Assembly (NCBI RefSeq): GCF_009765975.1
Contig: NZ_LMUJ01000015.1
Location: 1 to 41,664, forward strand
Reading direction: 5' to 3'
DNA: 41,664 bases
From: Acidisphaera sp. S103
Lineage (GTDB): Bacteria > Pseudomonadota > Alphaproteobacteria > Acetobacterales > Acetobacteraceae
The translations under genes and the position numbers were made by a program. The number at the start of each line of letters is the position of its first letter. Positions within the stretch are counted from its first letter, which is position 1. Below, in pieces: positions 1 to 8,754 of this stretch. The notes beneath the pieces were generated by a model. It was not told where the DNA came from. It did not search any database and saw nothing but the letters and a program-made list of their open reading frames with translations.

Positions 1-100
1 GATCCAGCCGCGTGGCGGAGGCTGGGAAATATTTGTAGCCGGCGCCGACCTCGATAGCGTCACTCTCTGCGATGATCTGGCCGTTCAGGGTTGCGCGCAT
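1..100 (-). CDS. DUF427 domain protein, N-terminal part only
   Basis: The reverse strand starts with ATG at 98-100 and reads MRATLNGQIIAESD, then a short stretch with GAGYKYFP, until the window edge. This opening (a short 'R/KAxxNGxxIAESD' strand followed by 'YFP') is the usual start of small DUF427 proteins, which are about 95-120 residues long and have no well-established function. Only 33 codons are inside the window, so the C-terminus is missing because of the window boundary and not because of damage. It is transcribed leftward, away from the TPR/ATP-grasp gene. Assignment rests on a short match. Confidence 0.6.
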   Translation of the reverse strand, partial: MRATLNGQIIAESDAIEVGAGYKYFPASATRLD

Positions 101-279
101 GGTTTGGGTCTTTCGGATCAGAGCTGTCTGTCAACTGTGTTCGCTTGCGGGTATGCACAAATGACAGTTTGTCCGGATTCGCATGACTCAGTTTCATGCG
201 CTCCAGGTTTGACTACTCAAGGACTTTGACACCGTCGCGCTCGCCCTCCGGCTTCGCGATGCGCCGATACCTTGCACCG

Positions 280-1398
280 TCAATGGCGTGCCGTCCGGAG
301 GCTTCGCCGCACAAGTTCGTCGAACGCGGCGAAAATCCGGTCGACATGCGGGTTCTTGCAGGCCAGGACGCTGCTTTCGTCTTCCGGATGCACCAGCATG
401 GTGGTGTTGGCCTCGAACAGCAGAACGCGTCCATCGGGCGGTATCGTGAAGTCGATCCCGCAATAGTCGAGGTCCATGCGCTGGCCGATGGCCTCGATCA
501 CCGCGAAGGCGCGCTGGCCCAGCGCGGCGGGTGCGTCTTCCAGGAACCTAAGTTCCTCGGCGCGTTTCCATGGATGCGCTTCCATGTCGGCGGAGAAGTA
601 ATGCACCAGCCAATGCAACGAGATCGCCAGATGATACGGATAGGGTTTGCGATCGATGAAGATCACCCGGTATTTGCGATAGAGTCCGTCATGCGAGGCA
701 TAGTCGTGGAATGCGGTGACGTACATCGCGTCGTCGTAGCCGATCGATTCGCAGGCCTGTGCCAGGGTTTCCTCGGTCGCGATCCGCTGGACGGACTCGC
801 CGCCGTGCAAACCCGCACCGCGCAAGATCAGCGGCAGGCCGATGCCGGCTTCTGCCAGCAGTTGCGCCCGTCCGGGATGGCGCAACGCAGCGCCGGGCGT
901 TCGCAGCACGCGCGGTATCACCAAGCCGTCGATTCCTCCGGGCAGGTTGGGGATCAGATCGCGACGGGTGCGTTGTACTTTTCGTGGATCGTTCAGCAGT
1001 TTCACGCCGCAACGATCCTGGAAGCTTACGGCTTGTTCCAGTGCGGCGGCACCCTGGTCGGCATCACCGACCAGGGTGAATGCCAGATCGTAGGGCGGCA
1101 GGTGGTGTTCGTGTTCGTCGCCGGCGTACTGGATGTGCCAGTCGATCATGGTCATTGGCAGCCGCCCGAGCAGATGATGCTTGGGGATGTTGCCATCAAG
1201 TGACCACAGCACGAGAAGCGTCCCGATCGGGCGGACCGGCGGGGGTTGCACCACGAAACTCTGCCGGCGGTATTTTTGTGCGGCCAGCACACGTCCTTCG
1301 GCCTTTCGTCCCTGCTGATAGTGAATGTGGATCAGGTTCTCGGCGGCGAGCAGCAGGTCGGGATCGATTGCCAGGGCTTCACGCAGACACGCTTCCGC
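280..1398 (-). pseudogene. ATP-grasp half of an amber-interrupted TPR/ATP-grasp protein
   Basis: This is the downstream part of one long reading frame that begins at 1968 and is broken by a TAG at 1399-1401. Right after the stop the frame resumes as a perfect continuation of the TPR helices (AEACLREALAIDPDLL), then gives a domain of roughly 280 residues. That domain carries ATP-grasp-like features near its end: a DLDYCGIDFTI strand and an LLFEANTTM strand, where acidic and Asn residues would bind metal and ATP. Such fusions are seen as uncharacterised peptide- or metabolite-ligase-like proteins; the substrate is unknown. A GTG at 1290 could restart translation, but no good ribosome binding site is obvious. 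Most likely a nonsense-mutated gene; a sequencing error is possible. Confidence 0.65.
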
Positions 1399-1968
1399 CT
1401 AAGGATGCACATTCAAGCGAAACAGTGACACGCCGAGGGTGGTCAATGCCGGCGCGATCGGCGCGGCTCCCGGCGGATGCAGCACACGCAGGATAGCGAG
1501 TGCTTCTTCCTGGTAGCAGCGGGCTTCCTCGTGCTGGTTCAACCGGGAAGCGGTTTCGCCCAGGATGCTGAGTGTCGCCGCCAGGTCTGGGTGCCACCGG
1601 TCGAGCAGATTTCGTTGCGTCGACAGGACGTTGGCGTACTGTTCCCGCGCCGCTTCCAACTGGCCCAGTGCGATCAGGGTCGTGCCGAGGCCTTGGCGTA
1701 TGGTGCAGATGGCGGGATGTGCCTGACTGGACAGTGACAACTGCGTGTCCAGGGCTTCCTGGTGCCAACGCAGGGCGGTTTCGTGATCGCCTAGCGCTTG
1801 CAGGGTCCAGGCATAACCGACCATAGCGCGCACCTTGGCGGGATGATCGGATCGCAATTCTGGCAATACCGTTTGATAGGTGGCGCGGGCGGCGGCGAAA
1901 TCGCGCTGTGCGGCGTGTTCCTCGGCGCGTGCGATCAGATCCTCGTCGATCGTTTCGGATGTCTGCAT
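1399..1968 (-). CDS. TPR half (N-terminal) of the interrupted TPR/ATP-grasp protein
   Basis: A 189-residue frame starting MQTSETIDEDL and made almost wholly of tetratricopeptide repeats. Repeated helices with the pattern A..Y...L / L..LG..EAA are visible about every 34-42 residues, for example around AWTLQALGDHETAL, LGTTLIALGQLEAA and LGETASRLNQHEEA. The wide repeat spacing resembles kinesin-light-chain-type TPRs. The frame ends at TAG 1399-1401, but the same frame continues without a shift into further TPR sequence and an ATP-grasp-like domain, so this is the N-terminal piece of a protein of about 560 residues. TPRs would serve for partner binding. If translated alone it would be a truncated TPR protein. 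Confidence 0.65.
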   Translation of the reverse strand: MQTSETIDEDLIARAEEHAAQRDFAAARATYQTVLPELRSDHPAKVRAMVGYAWTLQALGDHETALRWHQEALDTQLSLSSQAHPAICTIRQGLGTTLIALGQLEAAREQYANVLSTQRNLLDRWHPDLAATLSILGETASRLNQHEEARCYQEEALAILRVLHPPGAAPIAPALTTLGVSLFRLNVHP

Positions 1969-2151
1969 GGCCGGCTTCCTTCTGCGCGCGGAGGCAAACG
2001 AAGCTTGCGCGGCAGGGCCAAGTCAATAAATCACGCCGTGAGCAGTACGACATTTGCATGACGATGACGTCGCGATGGATTGATCGGCAATATTGCTTGC
2101 CCTGGCGCAATGTCGTTGCTTTCCGCGATGGTTCGCGGCTAGGCGCAGTGC

Positions 2152-3111
2152 ATGCGTAATGCCCGCTCGTTCTTTATGTTGTCCCTGTTGGCGTCGTGCG
2201 CCGGATGCACGTCGCAGGCTCCGGCGCCACACGATCTGTCGGCCGAGCAGCGGCCCGGGATGTTGACGCGGCTGGGCGATGACATGCGGCGAAATGGCGA
2301 TACGTCGGGTGCGGTCAATCTGTACCGAGCGGCGTCACAGGCCGAACCCCCTGACGGAGCACCGCTGGGGCGCATGGGCGACGCGTTCCTGGACATGAAC
2401 GATCCGGCGCGGGCGGAACAGGCATTCCGCGGCCAGCTTGTGATCGACCCCGGCAATACGGCAGCAGAACGTGGCCTTGCGCTGGCCCTGCTCGCGCAGG
2501 GTCGAGCGGCCGAGGCGCTGCCGTCGCTGCAAAAATTGGCGGATGGTTCGTCCGATCTGCGTCTGTTACGCGCCGAGGGCACCGCGCTGGATATGGTCGG
2601 GCAGGCACCGCAGGCGCAGGCAGTGTACCGGCAGGCACTGCGGCTGGCGCCGATCGACGCCGACCTGCACGGTAATCTCGCTTTGTCGCTGGCGCTCAGC
2701 GGGGATCGGGCAGAGGCTCTGAATGAGATGCAGGCCGCCGTGGCGTCGCCCACGCCCGATCCGCGGCAGGAGACCAACGCCGTGCTGGTGCTTGCGCTGA
2801 CAGGCAATGCCTCGGCTGCCGAGGCTCGCGGCGATGCGACGATCGGTGCGGCCGCGACACAGATCCTGCTGGCACGGGCACAGCAGGCCCTGGCGGGTTC
2901 GGACGCTCGGCAGCGTGCCGCCGCGATCGGTGTGCTGACCAGCAACACTGCCCAGCCGCCACCGGTGGGTTCGACCCTGTTGCCCGCGGCGGTTATTGCC
3001 CTGCCGGCAGTGGTCCAAGCAGCGGGCTCGCCGCCCCAACCGACGTCGCCGTCGTCGAGCCCGACCCCGATTGATCGCCCGACCCCTGGGATGCACCTTG
3101 CGTCCCCGTAG
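2152..3111 (+). CDS. TadD-like TPR lipoprotein
   Basis: A 319-residue predicted lipoprotein. The N-terminus has a short hydrophobic signal and a lipobox L-A-S-C, giving lipidation at Cys16. Residues about 40-220 form TPR-like helical pairs (AVNLYRAASQAEP, AEQAFRGQLVIDPGN, AQAVYRQALRLAPIDADLHGNLALSLALSGDRAEA), the pattern of TadD, the outer-membrane TPR lipoprotein of Tad (Flp) pili. The last 60 residues are Pro/Ser/Thr-rich. It converges on a CpaD-like gene and overlaps its 3' end by 119 bp (2993-3111). Next to a CpaC-type secretin, the likely role is assembly or stability of the outer-membrane secretin. The Tad link is inferred from this context and the repeat pattern; many other TPR lipoproteins look similar. 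Confidence 0.7.
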   Translation: MRNARSFFMLSLLASCAGCTSQAPAPHDLSAEQRPGMLTRLGDDMRRNGDTSGAVNLYRAASQAEPPDGAPLGRMGDAFLDMNDPARAEQAFRGQLVIDPGNTAAERGLALALLAQGRAAEALPSLQKLADGSSDLRLLRAEGTALDMVGQAPQAQAVYRQALRLAPIDADLHGNLALSLALSGDRAEALNEMQAAVASPTPDPRQETNAVLVLALTGNASAAEARGDATIGAAATQILLARAQQALAGSDARQRAAAIGVLTSNTAQPPPVGSTLLPAAVIALPAVVQAAGSPPQPTSPSSSPTPIDRPTPGMHLASP

Positions 3112-3685
3112 ACTGCGCGGGATCGTTCCGGTGGTAATAGCGTTCGATCGCCGCCGCGAAGGGTGTTGCCGCGGCGGGCGGTAAAGGCCGCCCGCGCAGC
3201 AGGTCCGACGGTTGGATCGTCTGTACCTCTATGTCCAACGCCGTCGCGCAGCCCGGTGGCAACAGTACCGGTGCATCGTCATCATTGCTCGGCCAGATCG
3301 AACCGAGCTGCCGCACGCCGGGGCCGTGGCAGGAGTCGGCGACGATGGATGGGCCGGGCATGATCAGCAGCGCCTGGTCCGGCGGTATGGTCGGTATGGT
3401 TTCGTACCGGACTGGCCGAGACAACTGACGTCCTACCGCGCGTGTGTGTTCGGCGGCGAGTGGGCCCGCGGTCTGCAGGACCGGCACGACCTGGATCGGA
3501 AGCGTTTGCCGCAGTTGTTGCAGTTCCGCTTTCTCCGGCGGGGACAATTCGTTGGTGCCGGGCGCGAAAACCAAGGGCAACTGCGTCGTTGCGGATGTGT
3601 GGTATTGTGAGGCAGGCGGTGGCGGTCCTGGCACGCAGGCTGCCATAGGCAGCGCGCAAACCAGCATAATCGAATACGGGCGCAT
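2993..3685 (-). CDS. CpaD-like outer-membrane lipoprotein (secretin partner)
   Basis: A 230-residue protein with a short signal peptide and a lipoprotein-like Cys17 (MAAC). Early residues LPLVFAPGTNELSPPEKAEL resemble the OmpA-like strand-helix of CpaD. The best mark is near residues 143-185: a GCAT motif followed by 'DLLRGRPLPP' and 'AAAIERYY'. This matches the CpaD ending in which GCA is followed by a 'P.DL..GR' loop and a helix ending in Y. CpaD is the Tad-pilus lipoprotein that works with the CpaC/RcpA secretin. The start ATG overlaps the secretin stop (TGATG), so the two are cotranslated. The last 40 residues are Gly/Ser/Thr-rich and lie under the convergent TPR gene. Confidence 0.7.
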   Translation of the reverse strand: MRPYSIMLVCALPMAACVPGPPPPASQYHTSATTQLPLVFAPGTNELSPPEKAELQQLRQTLPIQVVPVLQTAGPLAAEHTRAVGRQLSRPVRYETIPTIPPDQALLIMPGPSIVADSCHGPGVRQLGSIWPSNDDDAPVLLPPGCATALDIEVQTIQPSDLLRGRPLPPAAATPFAAAIERYYHRNDPAQSTGTQGASQGSGDQSGSGSTTATSVGAASPLLGPLPAGQ

Positions 3686-5013
3686 CAGTTTGCTACAAAG
3701 CCGGCGGGCACCGTCTGTGCCTGCGGGGACGGCGACGGCGGTTGGTCGGTCGGCAACGGGAACGCGTTGGGGTTTGACACTGGCTGTGTGAGGTACGGTG
3801 TCACCAGGATCACAAGTTCGGTCTCATCACGCTGATAGGCGGTGGAGCGGAACAATGCGCCCAGCACCGGCACGTCGCCAAGGAACGGAAATTTGTTGAT
3901 GTTGTTTTGTTCATTGCGCTGATAGAGGCCGGCAATGGCCAGCGTTTGGCCGCTTGCCATCTCGACATTCGCCTCGGCGTCGCGTTCGACGAACGATGGC
4001 ACCGACACACCTGAAATGGTGACCGCGTTGGCACTGCTGATCTCGCTTACCGATGGGTGGACACGCATGGCGATGCGATCTCCGGGCAGGATGGTCGGCG
4101 TAAACGCCAGCGCGACGCCGAACGATTTGTACTGGATGGTGGTGACGCCGAAGGATTGCGGCACCGGGATCGGCACCTCGCCACCGGCATGGAAATTCGC
4201 GGTCTCACCTGACAGCGTCGTTAGATTCGGCTCCGCCAGCACGGTCAGCAGCCCTTCGCTCTGCAGCGCGTTCAACAGGCTGGTGGCACTGACGCGCGCA
4301 CCGGTCACGCCGAGACCGGCCTGACCGAAATTCGCCGTCGAGCTGCCGCCGGTTAGTGACGTGGTCAATGTGCTGCCGGCGCTTTGCCCCAGAAAGCTGC
4401 CGGTCACCAGGCTGACGACGGCGCCGCCGGGGTTGGCGAGGATGTTCAGGTTAAGACCAAGCTGGTTGAAGGTGGTGCGGGAGACCTCGGCGATACGGAC
4501 ACGCAACGTGACCTGCTGCGCGCCGGCAAGTTGGGTACGATCGAGCGGCGGCAGCTTGCCGGCGTTGAAGGCTTGGGCGGTGGACTGCGTTTCCAGGGCC
4601 TGCCCGAGGTCGGCGACTGGGCCGCGTACGACCAGACGGTTGCCTTCGAAACCGATCGCGACCGCGCTGCCTTGTGGCAGGGCTGCCTGGGCGGCTGCGC
4701 CGCTACGCCGTACCGCGAGCGTAAGCTGCGCGGCGATGCCACTGTCGCTTCCGGTGGCGGACAGCGTGGTCTGGCCTGGCTTACGGCCATAGATGTAGAG
4801 TTCGCGGGGTGTTACCACCTGGACGTCCGCGATGGAGTTGTCGCCGACCAGCACGTTCGTTACGTTCTGGTTGAGGCGCAGCAGCCGCCCTTCGCTGACA
4901 GTCAGCGCGACATAGCCATGCGTATCGGCCACCTGCGCTCGGGCCACACGCAGCGACAGGACGGCCAGGATGAGCAGAAGGCTCAGTCGTAAAGCCGAGG
5001 TCATGGGTGACAT
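3685..5013 (-). CDS. sctC: CpaC/RcpA-type secretin serving the T3SS locus
   Basis: A 442-residue secretin for the outer-membrane ring. A signal peptide ends near ARAQ. Residues about 30-110 are the pilus-assembly N-domain (ALTVSEGRLLRLNQNVTNVLVGDNSIADVQV, split here by family into beta strands, then YIYGRKPGQTTL). Next comes a BON-like ring domain, and from about 165 the secretin core, with VTLRVRIAEVSRTT, a Gly/Ser/Thr-rich gate and the signature VPVLGALFRS followed by ELVILVTPYL. The N-domain is that of Tad secretins (CpaC/RcpA), not the T3SS-type N0/N1; a NolW-like N0 protein is encoded separately at 11784. A second ATG at 5004 overlaps the upstream stop (ATGA) and is an equally good start. 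CpaD-like gene follows directly. Confidence 0.88.
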   Translation of the reverse strand: MSPMTSALRLSLLLILAVLSLRVARAQVADTHGYVALTVSEGRLLRLNQNVTNVLVGDNSIADVQVVTPRELYIYGRKPGQTTLSATGSDSGIAAQLTLAVRRSGAAAQAALPQGSAVAIGFEGNRLVVRGPVADLGQALETQSTAQAFNAGKLPPLDRTQLAGAQQVTLRVRIAEVSRTTFNQLGLNLNILANPGGAVVSLVTGSFLGQSAGSTLTTSLTGGSSTANFGQAGLGVTGARVSATSLLNALQSEGLLTVLAEPNLTTLSGETANFHAGGEVPIPVPQSFGVTTIQYKSFGVALAFTPTILPGDRIAMRVHPSVSEISSANAVTISGVSVPSFVERDAEANVEMASGQTLAIAGLYQRNEQNNINKFPFLGDVPVLGALFRSTAYQRDETELVILVTPYLTQPVSNPNAFPLPTDQPPSPSPQAQTVPAGFVAN

Positions 5014-5927
5014 GATGCGAAGTTCGCCATCGCGTCGGGCCGCATGACGTTGCAGGTGGGTGAATAGGAGCGCATGGCGCCCTCCAGTTGGTGATTGAGA
5101 AGATTCTGTCTTTGCAGCCGGTCCACCAGGGCGCCTTGGGTGCCGCCAGAGCCGCCGCCGCCACTGTGGCGGGATGCGGTCGCACCGACGACGGCCATCA
5201 TCTCGGCCAGATTGAGCTGCTGGCCGGCCGTATCGGGCGCCGCCATGATCTTCGCTCGATAGGTCTGGACGATGGTTGCCCGTTTTTGCTGGGGCATGGC
5301 TCGCAGGAATGCAGGTGCGTAGGGCAGGTCGCGTTCGGCATGCGCCATTGCGTCCTGCATCCCATTATCCATCGCGGGATACGCACGGGGCAGAGTTGCG
5401 CTCATCTGGGCAACGAAATCGGGGCCTGGCGCCGGCACGTTGAACGTTGCGGCGCCGACCGCATCGGCGTGCTGGAACACGCGCAGGGTTTGTTCGGTGA
5501 TCAGCCGCTTATGGGCCGCATCGAACACGACGACAGGATCGTGTACCGTAATGATTCGAGCTTCCATGGCCTGCTGTTGTTGCAGGGTGGGATTAACCGC
5601 CTCGTGAAGCTGCGCGTTCAGGCGGCCGGTTTCGCGCGCCAATGCGATCAGGGGGGCATCGGCCTGGGCGAGCATGTGCAGCAGTTTTGTTGCGCCGGCG
5701 TCGGCGGCGATCTCCGCTCGCGGCGAGTCCCGCAGTTCCTGCTGGACCATGTCGGCGGCTTCCTGTTGTTCCTGGGCGGACAAAGGCGAACCGCCGCCGT
5801 AGAATTGCAGCAACGCGATCTCATGCTGTGTGATCGTGGCGGCGTCCGGCGGCGGTGCCGCGGTGGCGGGTGGGATTGCGAGCACGGCCAGCAACAGCGC
5901 GCGGGCCAGGATGGATCGTGGAGTCAT
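5001..5927 (-). CDS. Exported protein of unknown function in the T3SS locus
   Basis: About 308 residues from ATG at 5927, chosen because the upstream gene's stop overlaps it as ATGA and a GGAG lies just upstream. A clear signal peptide (two Arg, a Leu/Ala core, cleavage near ATA-APPP) sends it to the periplasm. The rest is mostly helical and Gln/Ala-rich. It has a Gly/Ser stretch (HSGGGGSGG) near residue 255 and two cysteines in the last 25 residues that could pair. I do not recognise the family. Its place between sctU and the secretin, with overlapping ends on both sides, argues for a structural or assembly role in the outer or periplasmic part of the secretion apparatus. Confidence 0.72.
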   Translation of the reverse strand: MTPRSILARALLLAVLAIPPATAAPPPDAATITQHEIALLQFYGGGSPLSAQEQQEAADMVQQELRDSPRAEIAADAGATKLLHMLAQADAPLIALARETGRLNAQLHEAVNPTLQQQQAMEARIITVHDPVVVFDAAHKRLITEQTLRVFQHADAVGAATFNVPAPGPDFVAQMSATLPRAYPAMDNGMQDAMAHAERDLPYAPAFLRAMPQQKRATIVQTYRAKIMAAPDTAGQQLNLAEMMAVVGATASRHSGGGGSGGTQGALVDRLQRQNLLNHQLEGAMRSYSPTCNVMRPDAMANFASCHP

Positions 5928-7702
5928 CGTTGTCTCCACAGTTCGATGGCGTGGATTGGCGGTGGATTGTTGGTCAGCCGTCCCAGGCACACCGCAAGCG
6001 CCAGTGCCTCCAGCGGGCCGATGCCGTCGAAACGGCCCTGGCGGATCTGGTCCATGGCCGTTTGTCCCAGGCCGTACAGGCCAGCGGCGATGCGGGTGGG
6101 ATCACCTGACTGTGCCAGGTTCACGAAGCGGCCGCGGTCGAGTGGCGGGGTGGACGCCGGCGGTGCCATGCGCCCGTCCAGTACGACGGAGATGCTGGCC
6201 TGCAGCGCACGGTCCTGGGCGTCGCGTGGCGGCTGTGCCATCGCCAGGGCACAGGTGCGGGCGACCATCGCCCATGCCTCCTGCGCCCTGGCGCCAGCCG
6301 GTCCAGTGATGCGTGAGGCGAAACGCAGGGCCGTTATCGCGGTGTCGAAGCGATGCAGGGCGGCGGTTGCCGTGATGCCATAGAGTATGTCGTGAGACAG
6401 CGATTGGTCATCGCCGGCCGCTGCGTCGTGACGATGGATCGAGGACATCTGCCATGGGCCGCCGGCATGTTCGGCCAGCCATGCGCCGTCGGCCGAACGC
6501 ATTACCTGCACCTGCCCGGGTGTCGCAACGGTCAGCACGCCCAGGGCAGGCGGCTTGCGGATCCCGGCGAATGAAAGCCATAGCGGCGAGCCGTCCCAGG
6601 TCGTGAAGCCCTCCCCTGGTCGCAGCACGGACAGTCCGGCCTGTTGCACCATCAGACTTCGATATAAAGCTGCCGCGCGCAACGTGGCCGCGGATACGTC
6701 GTCGGCTTCGACCGTTACCAGTGTCTTTGTGTCGTCCAGCCGTGAGATCGGTGCGCCGTTCACCGCTGGGGCGAAATCAATCGGAACGGGACGGCGTTCG
6801 GAATAGGATACCATGTCGCGGTCGGCGCCGGCCGAACCGTTGCGCGATCTTGGGTCCACGCGGCTGGTGGCGGATGTTGGCGCGAATGCCGACAGCGCGG
6901 CAGCGGCCAACGCCGCTTGGGAGGCCGGGGACAAGTCGAGTTGGACGATCGCCGCATGTGCCGTGCCGCCGGTCCGATATGGGGCCGGACCAACCGGAGA
7001 TTGTTGCGTGGTTGGCCCTGATCCCATTGCGGGCGCGCTGGGTGCCTCGGCACGCCCAGTGGACATGGCGACGCCGGGTGCTTCCTGCGTTTCGCGTGGC
7101 GCGATCGTCGGCGTGGCGGCGGGGGAGGACAGTGCCGCGGCCGTCCTGGGTGCCAGAACCGGTGCCGCCTGCTGTGCGGTCGGCCCTGTCGCGCGGGTGA
7201 TCGGCGATGCCACGGATTCGGTCGTGCCGTTGGCCGATGCCGGTGTCGGCCTTGCGGCGGGCGCACCGTTGGTCGGGACGTTGTTGGCGTTATAACCCGC
7301 GGCCCGCAGCACCGCGGCAAGCTGGGACGGCAGGGTGGCCGATTGTGCCAACGGAGACCGCAGGCCGCCCGGACCGACGTCCTGTCCGGCGACGGATGCG
7401 TCGACCGGTGCCAACTGATCCAGCACGGGCGTGGGATCGGTCAGACCGGCCGGCCGCTGGGTCAGCCCTTCCGCTGTTGTTGTATCCGAAACGACAGCCT
7501 GCCGCGGCAATACAGTGTTCAGCACCGTGGGCGTCTTGACCTCCGGCACGATCGCGGCCGTGATGTCGACGTCGGGCACTGGCACAGCGATGCCTCGAAG
7601 TACCTCGTTCCATTGCTGAGGCGAACCGGTCGCTTCGGATTGCAACAGCTCCGATAACAGTCCACCGCCGGTGATGCCATGGCCTGACGCTGCCCCCGAC
7701 AT
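5924..7702 (-). CDS. Large Pro/Ala/Thr-rich T3SS-locus protein, unknown
   Basis: A 592-residue protein with no signal peptide. Residues about 1-290 are low in complexity and rich in Ala, Pro and Thr, looking disordered. Residues about 320-592 look folded, with strands around ITLV-type segments (TKTLVTVEADDVSAAT) and helices rich in Ala and Leu. The start is 2 bp after the sctU stop and the end overlaps the next ATG. A long disordered N-terminus plus a folded C-terminus beside sctU recalls needle-length regulators (SctP/FliK class), which bind the SctU C-domain, but I see no FliK-type core and cannot claim that. No internal stop or frameshift, unlike several neighbours. Confidence 0.68.
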   Translation of the reverse strand: MSGAASGHGITGGGLLSELLQSEATGSPQQWNEVLRGIAVPVPDVDITAAIVPEVKTPTVLNTVLPRQAVVSDTTTAEGLTQRPAGLTDPTPVLDQLAPVDASVAGQDVGPGGLRSPLAQSATLPSQLAAVLRAAGYNANNVPTNGAPAARPTPASANGTTESVASPITRATGPTAQQAAPVLAPRTAAALSSPAATPTIAPRETQEAPGVAMSTGRAEAPSAPAMGSGPTTQQSPVGPAPYRTGGTAHAAIVQLDLSPASQAALAAAALSAFAPTSATSRVDPRSRNGSAGADRDMVSYSERRPVPIDFAPAVNGAPISRLDDTKTLVTVEADDVSAATLRAAALYRSLMVQQAGLSVLRPGEGFTTWDGSPLWLSFAGIRKPPALGVLTVATPGQVQVMRSADGAWLAEHAGGPWQMSSIHRHDAAAGDDQSLSHDILYGITATAALHRFDTAITALRFASRITGPAGARAQEAWAMVARTCALAMAQPPRDAQDRALQASISVVLDGRMAPPASTPPLDRGRFVNLAQSGDPTRIAAGLYGLGQTAMDQIRQGRFDGIGPLEALALAVCLGRLTNNPPPIHAIELWRQR

Positions 7703-7704
7703 CG

Positions 7705-8751
7705 CTACACCACCCCGGCGCGCGACAGCGCCAATGCGACGGGGCGGAACAGATGCTCCGGGATGCCGTGGCCGGGCGGCACGCGATACAGGCCAGCCGC
7801 CAGGCTGGCGTCCTCGGTGGAGGGCAGCCGCATCTCGCGTGCCTCCGCCAGCATGCCCGCGGCGCGTGTGCCGCGGGCGCGGCAGACCACGACCGGCGCC
7901 GGCATTTCCCGGATTTTGTAACGCAACCCGATCGTGATCTCGCCGCCGTCATGCACCACGACACTGGCTCGGCGCAGTCCCAGTCCGCCGGCGAGGCGCA
8001 CGGCTTCCCGCATGATGCGCCGGCGTTCGCGACGTAAATGCGGATCGCCTTCCATATCCTTTCGTTCACGCTTCATTTCGCTTGGGCTCATTTTCTGGTC
8101 GCGGCGGAACAGCCAGCGCTGCAGTCCGACATCGATCAGGCCGGCGATCAGGAACACCGTCCCCACGCCCATGAACAGCGGCAGGGTCAGGGCATGCATC
8201 ACGCCCGGCACGCAGTCCATGCCGCAACCGGGCAGCCGCACCAGCGCGTTCAATCCGCCAGCCAGCACCGTCACGGCCAGCGTGGTGATCAGCACTAGCT
8301 TGACCAGCGACTTCGCCACCTCGATGACGGAACGAACGCTGAATAGCCGATTAAATCCTTCGGCCGGATTGATCCTCTCCATGCGCGGCAGCAACGGATC
8401 GACAGCGAACGGGATGCCCTGCAGCATGACGATCGACGCGAGCACGACCAGCAACGGCACCAGCACCAGCAACGGCAACACGGCGCGAACGGCGGCTACC
8501 ATCACCACGTCCGACGTTGCCTGTAATCCGGCGGTGAAATCCCCGGCGGCGACCTGGCCGGCGGTTTCGAACATGATGACGCATGCGGCGACGATGCCGC
8601 CGCCGCCGATCAGCAGGTAGCCCAGGCCGCCGACCAGCGAGGCACCGGTGGTCAGATCGCGGCTGCGCGCCACCTGGCCCTTCTCACGCGCGTCGCGCAG
8701 CTTCTTGCGTGATGGCGGAAGGGTTTTTTCCTCGCTCTGATCGTTTGCCAT
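7705..8751 (-). CDS. sctU: SctU export-gate/switch protein lacking the NPTH motif
   Basis: A 348-residue YscU/FlhB homologue. The N-terminus SEEKTLPPSRKKLRDAREKG is the family's cytoplasmic start; four membrane segments follow (about 36-62, 86-112, 150-170, 188-210). Family marks include NPAEGFNRLFS near 128 and the linker MSPSEMKRERKDMEGDP. SctU sits around the SctRST channel and its C-domain switches substrate class after self-cleavage at NPTH. Here the matching site (about residues 268-271, DNA 7939-7950) reads DGGE within VVVHDGGEITIGLRY, so Asn, Pro and His are all replaced and normal cleavage is not expected. The stop is TAG. The gene follows sctT by 3 bp. Confidence 0.9.
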   Translation of the reverse strand: MANDQSEEKTLPPSRKKLRDAREKGQVARSRDLTTGASLVGGLGYLLIGGGGIVAACVIMFETAGQVAAGDFTAGLQATSDVVMVAAVRAVLPLLVLVPLLVVLASIVMLQGIPFAVDPLLPRMERINPAEGFNRLFSVRSVIEVAKSLVKLVLITTLAVTVLAGGLNALVRLPGCGMDCVPGVMHALTLPLFMGVGTVFLIAGLIDVGLQRWLFRRDQKMSPSEMKRERKDMEGDPHLRRERRRIMREAVRLAGGLGLRRASVVVHDGGEITIGLRYKIREMPAPVVVCRARGTRAAGMLAEAREMRLPSTEDASLAAGLYRVPPGHGIPEHLFRPVALALSRAGVV

Positions 8752-8754
8752 GGG

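Noticed and set aside
196..1203. Long forward open frame over the ATP-grasp region
   Set aside because: It is the mirror of the reverse-strand gene, with no family match and Arg/Gly-heavy composition.
5088..6383. Forward frame of about 430 codons over two leftward T3SS genes
   Set aside because: Opposite strand has a signal peptide, coupled starts and a consistent operon; the forward frame has none.
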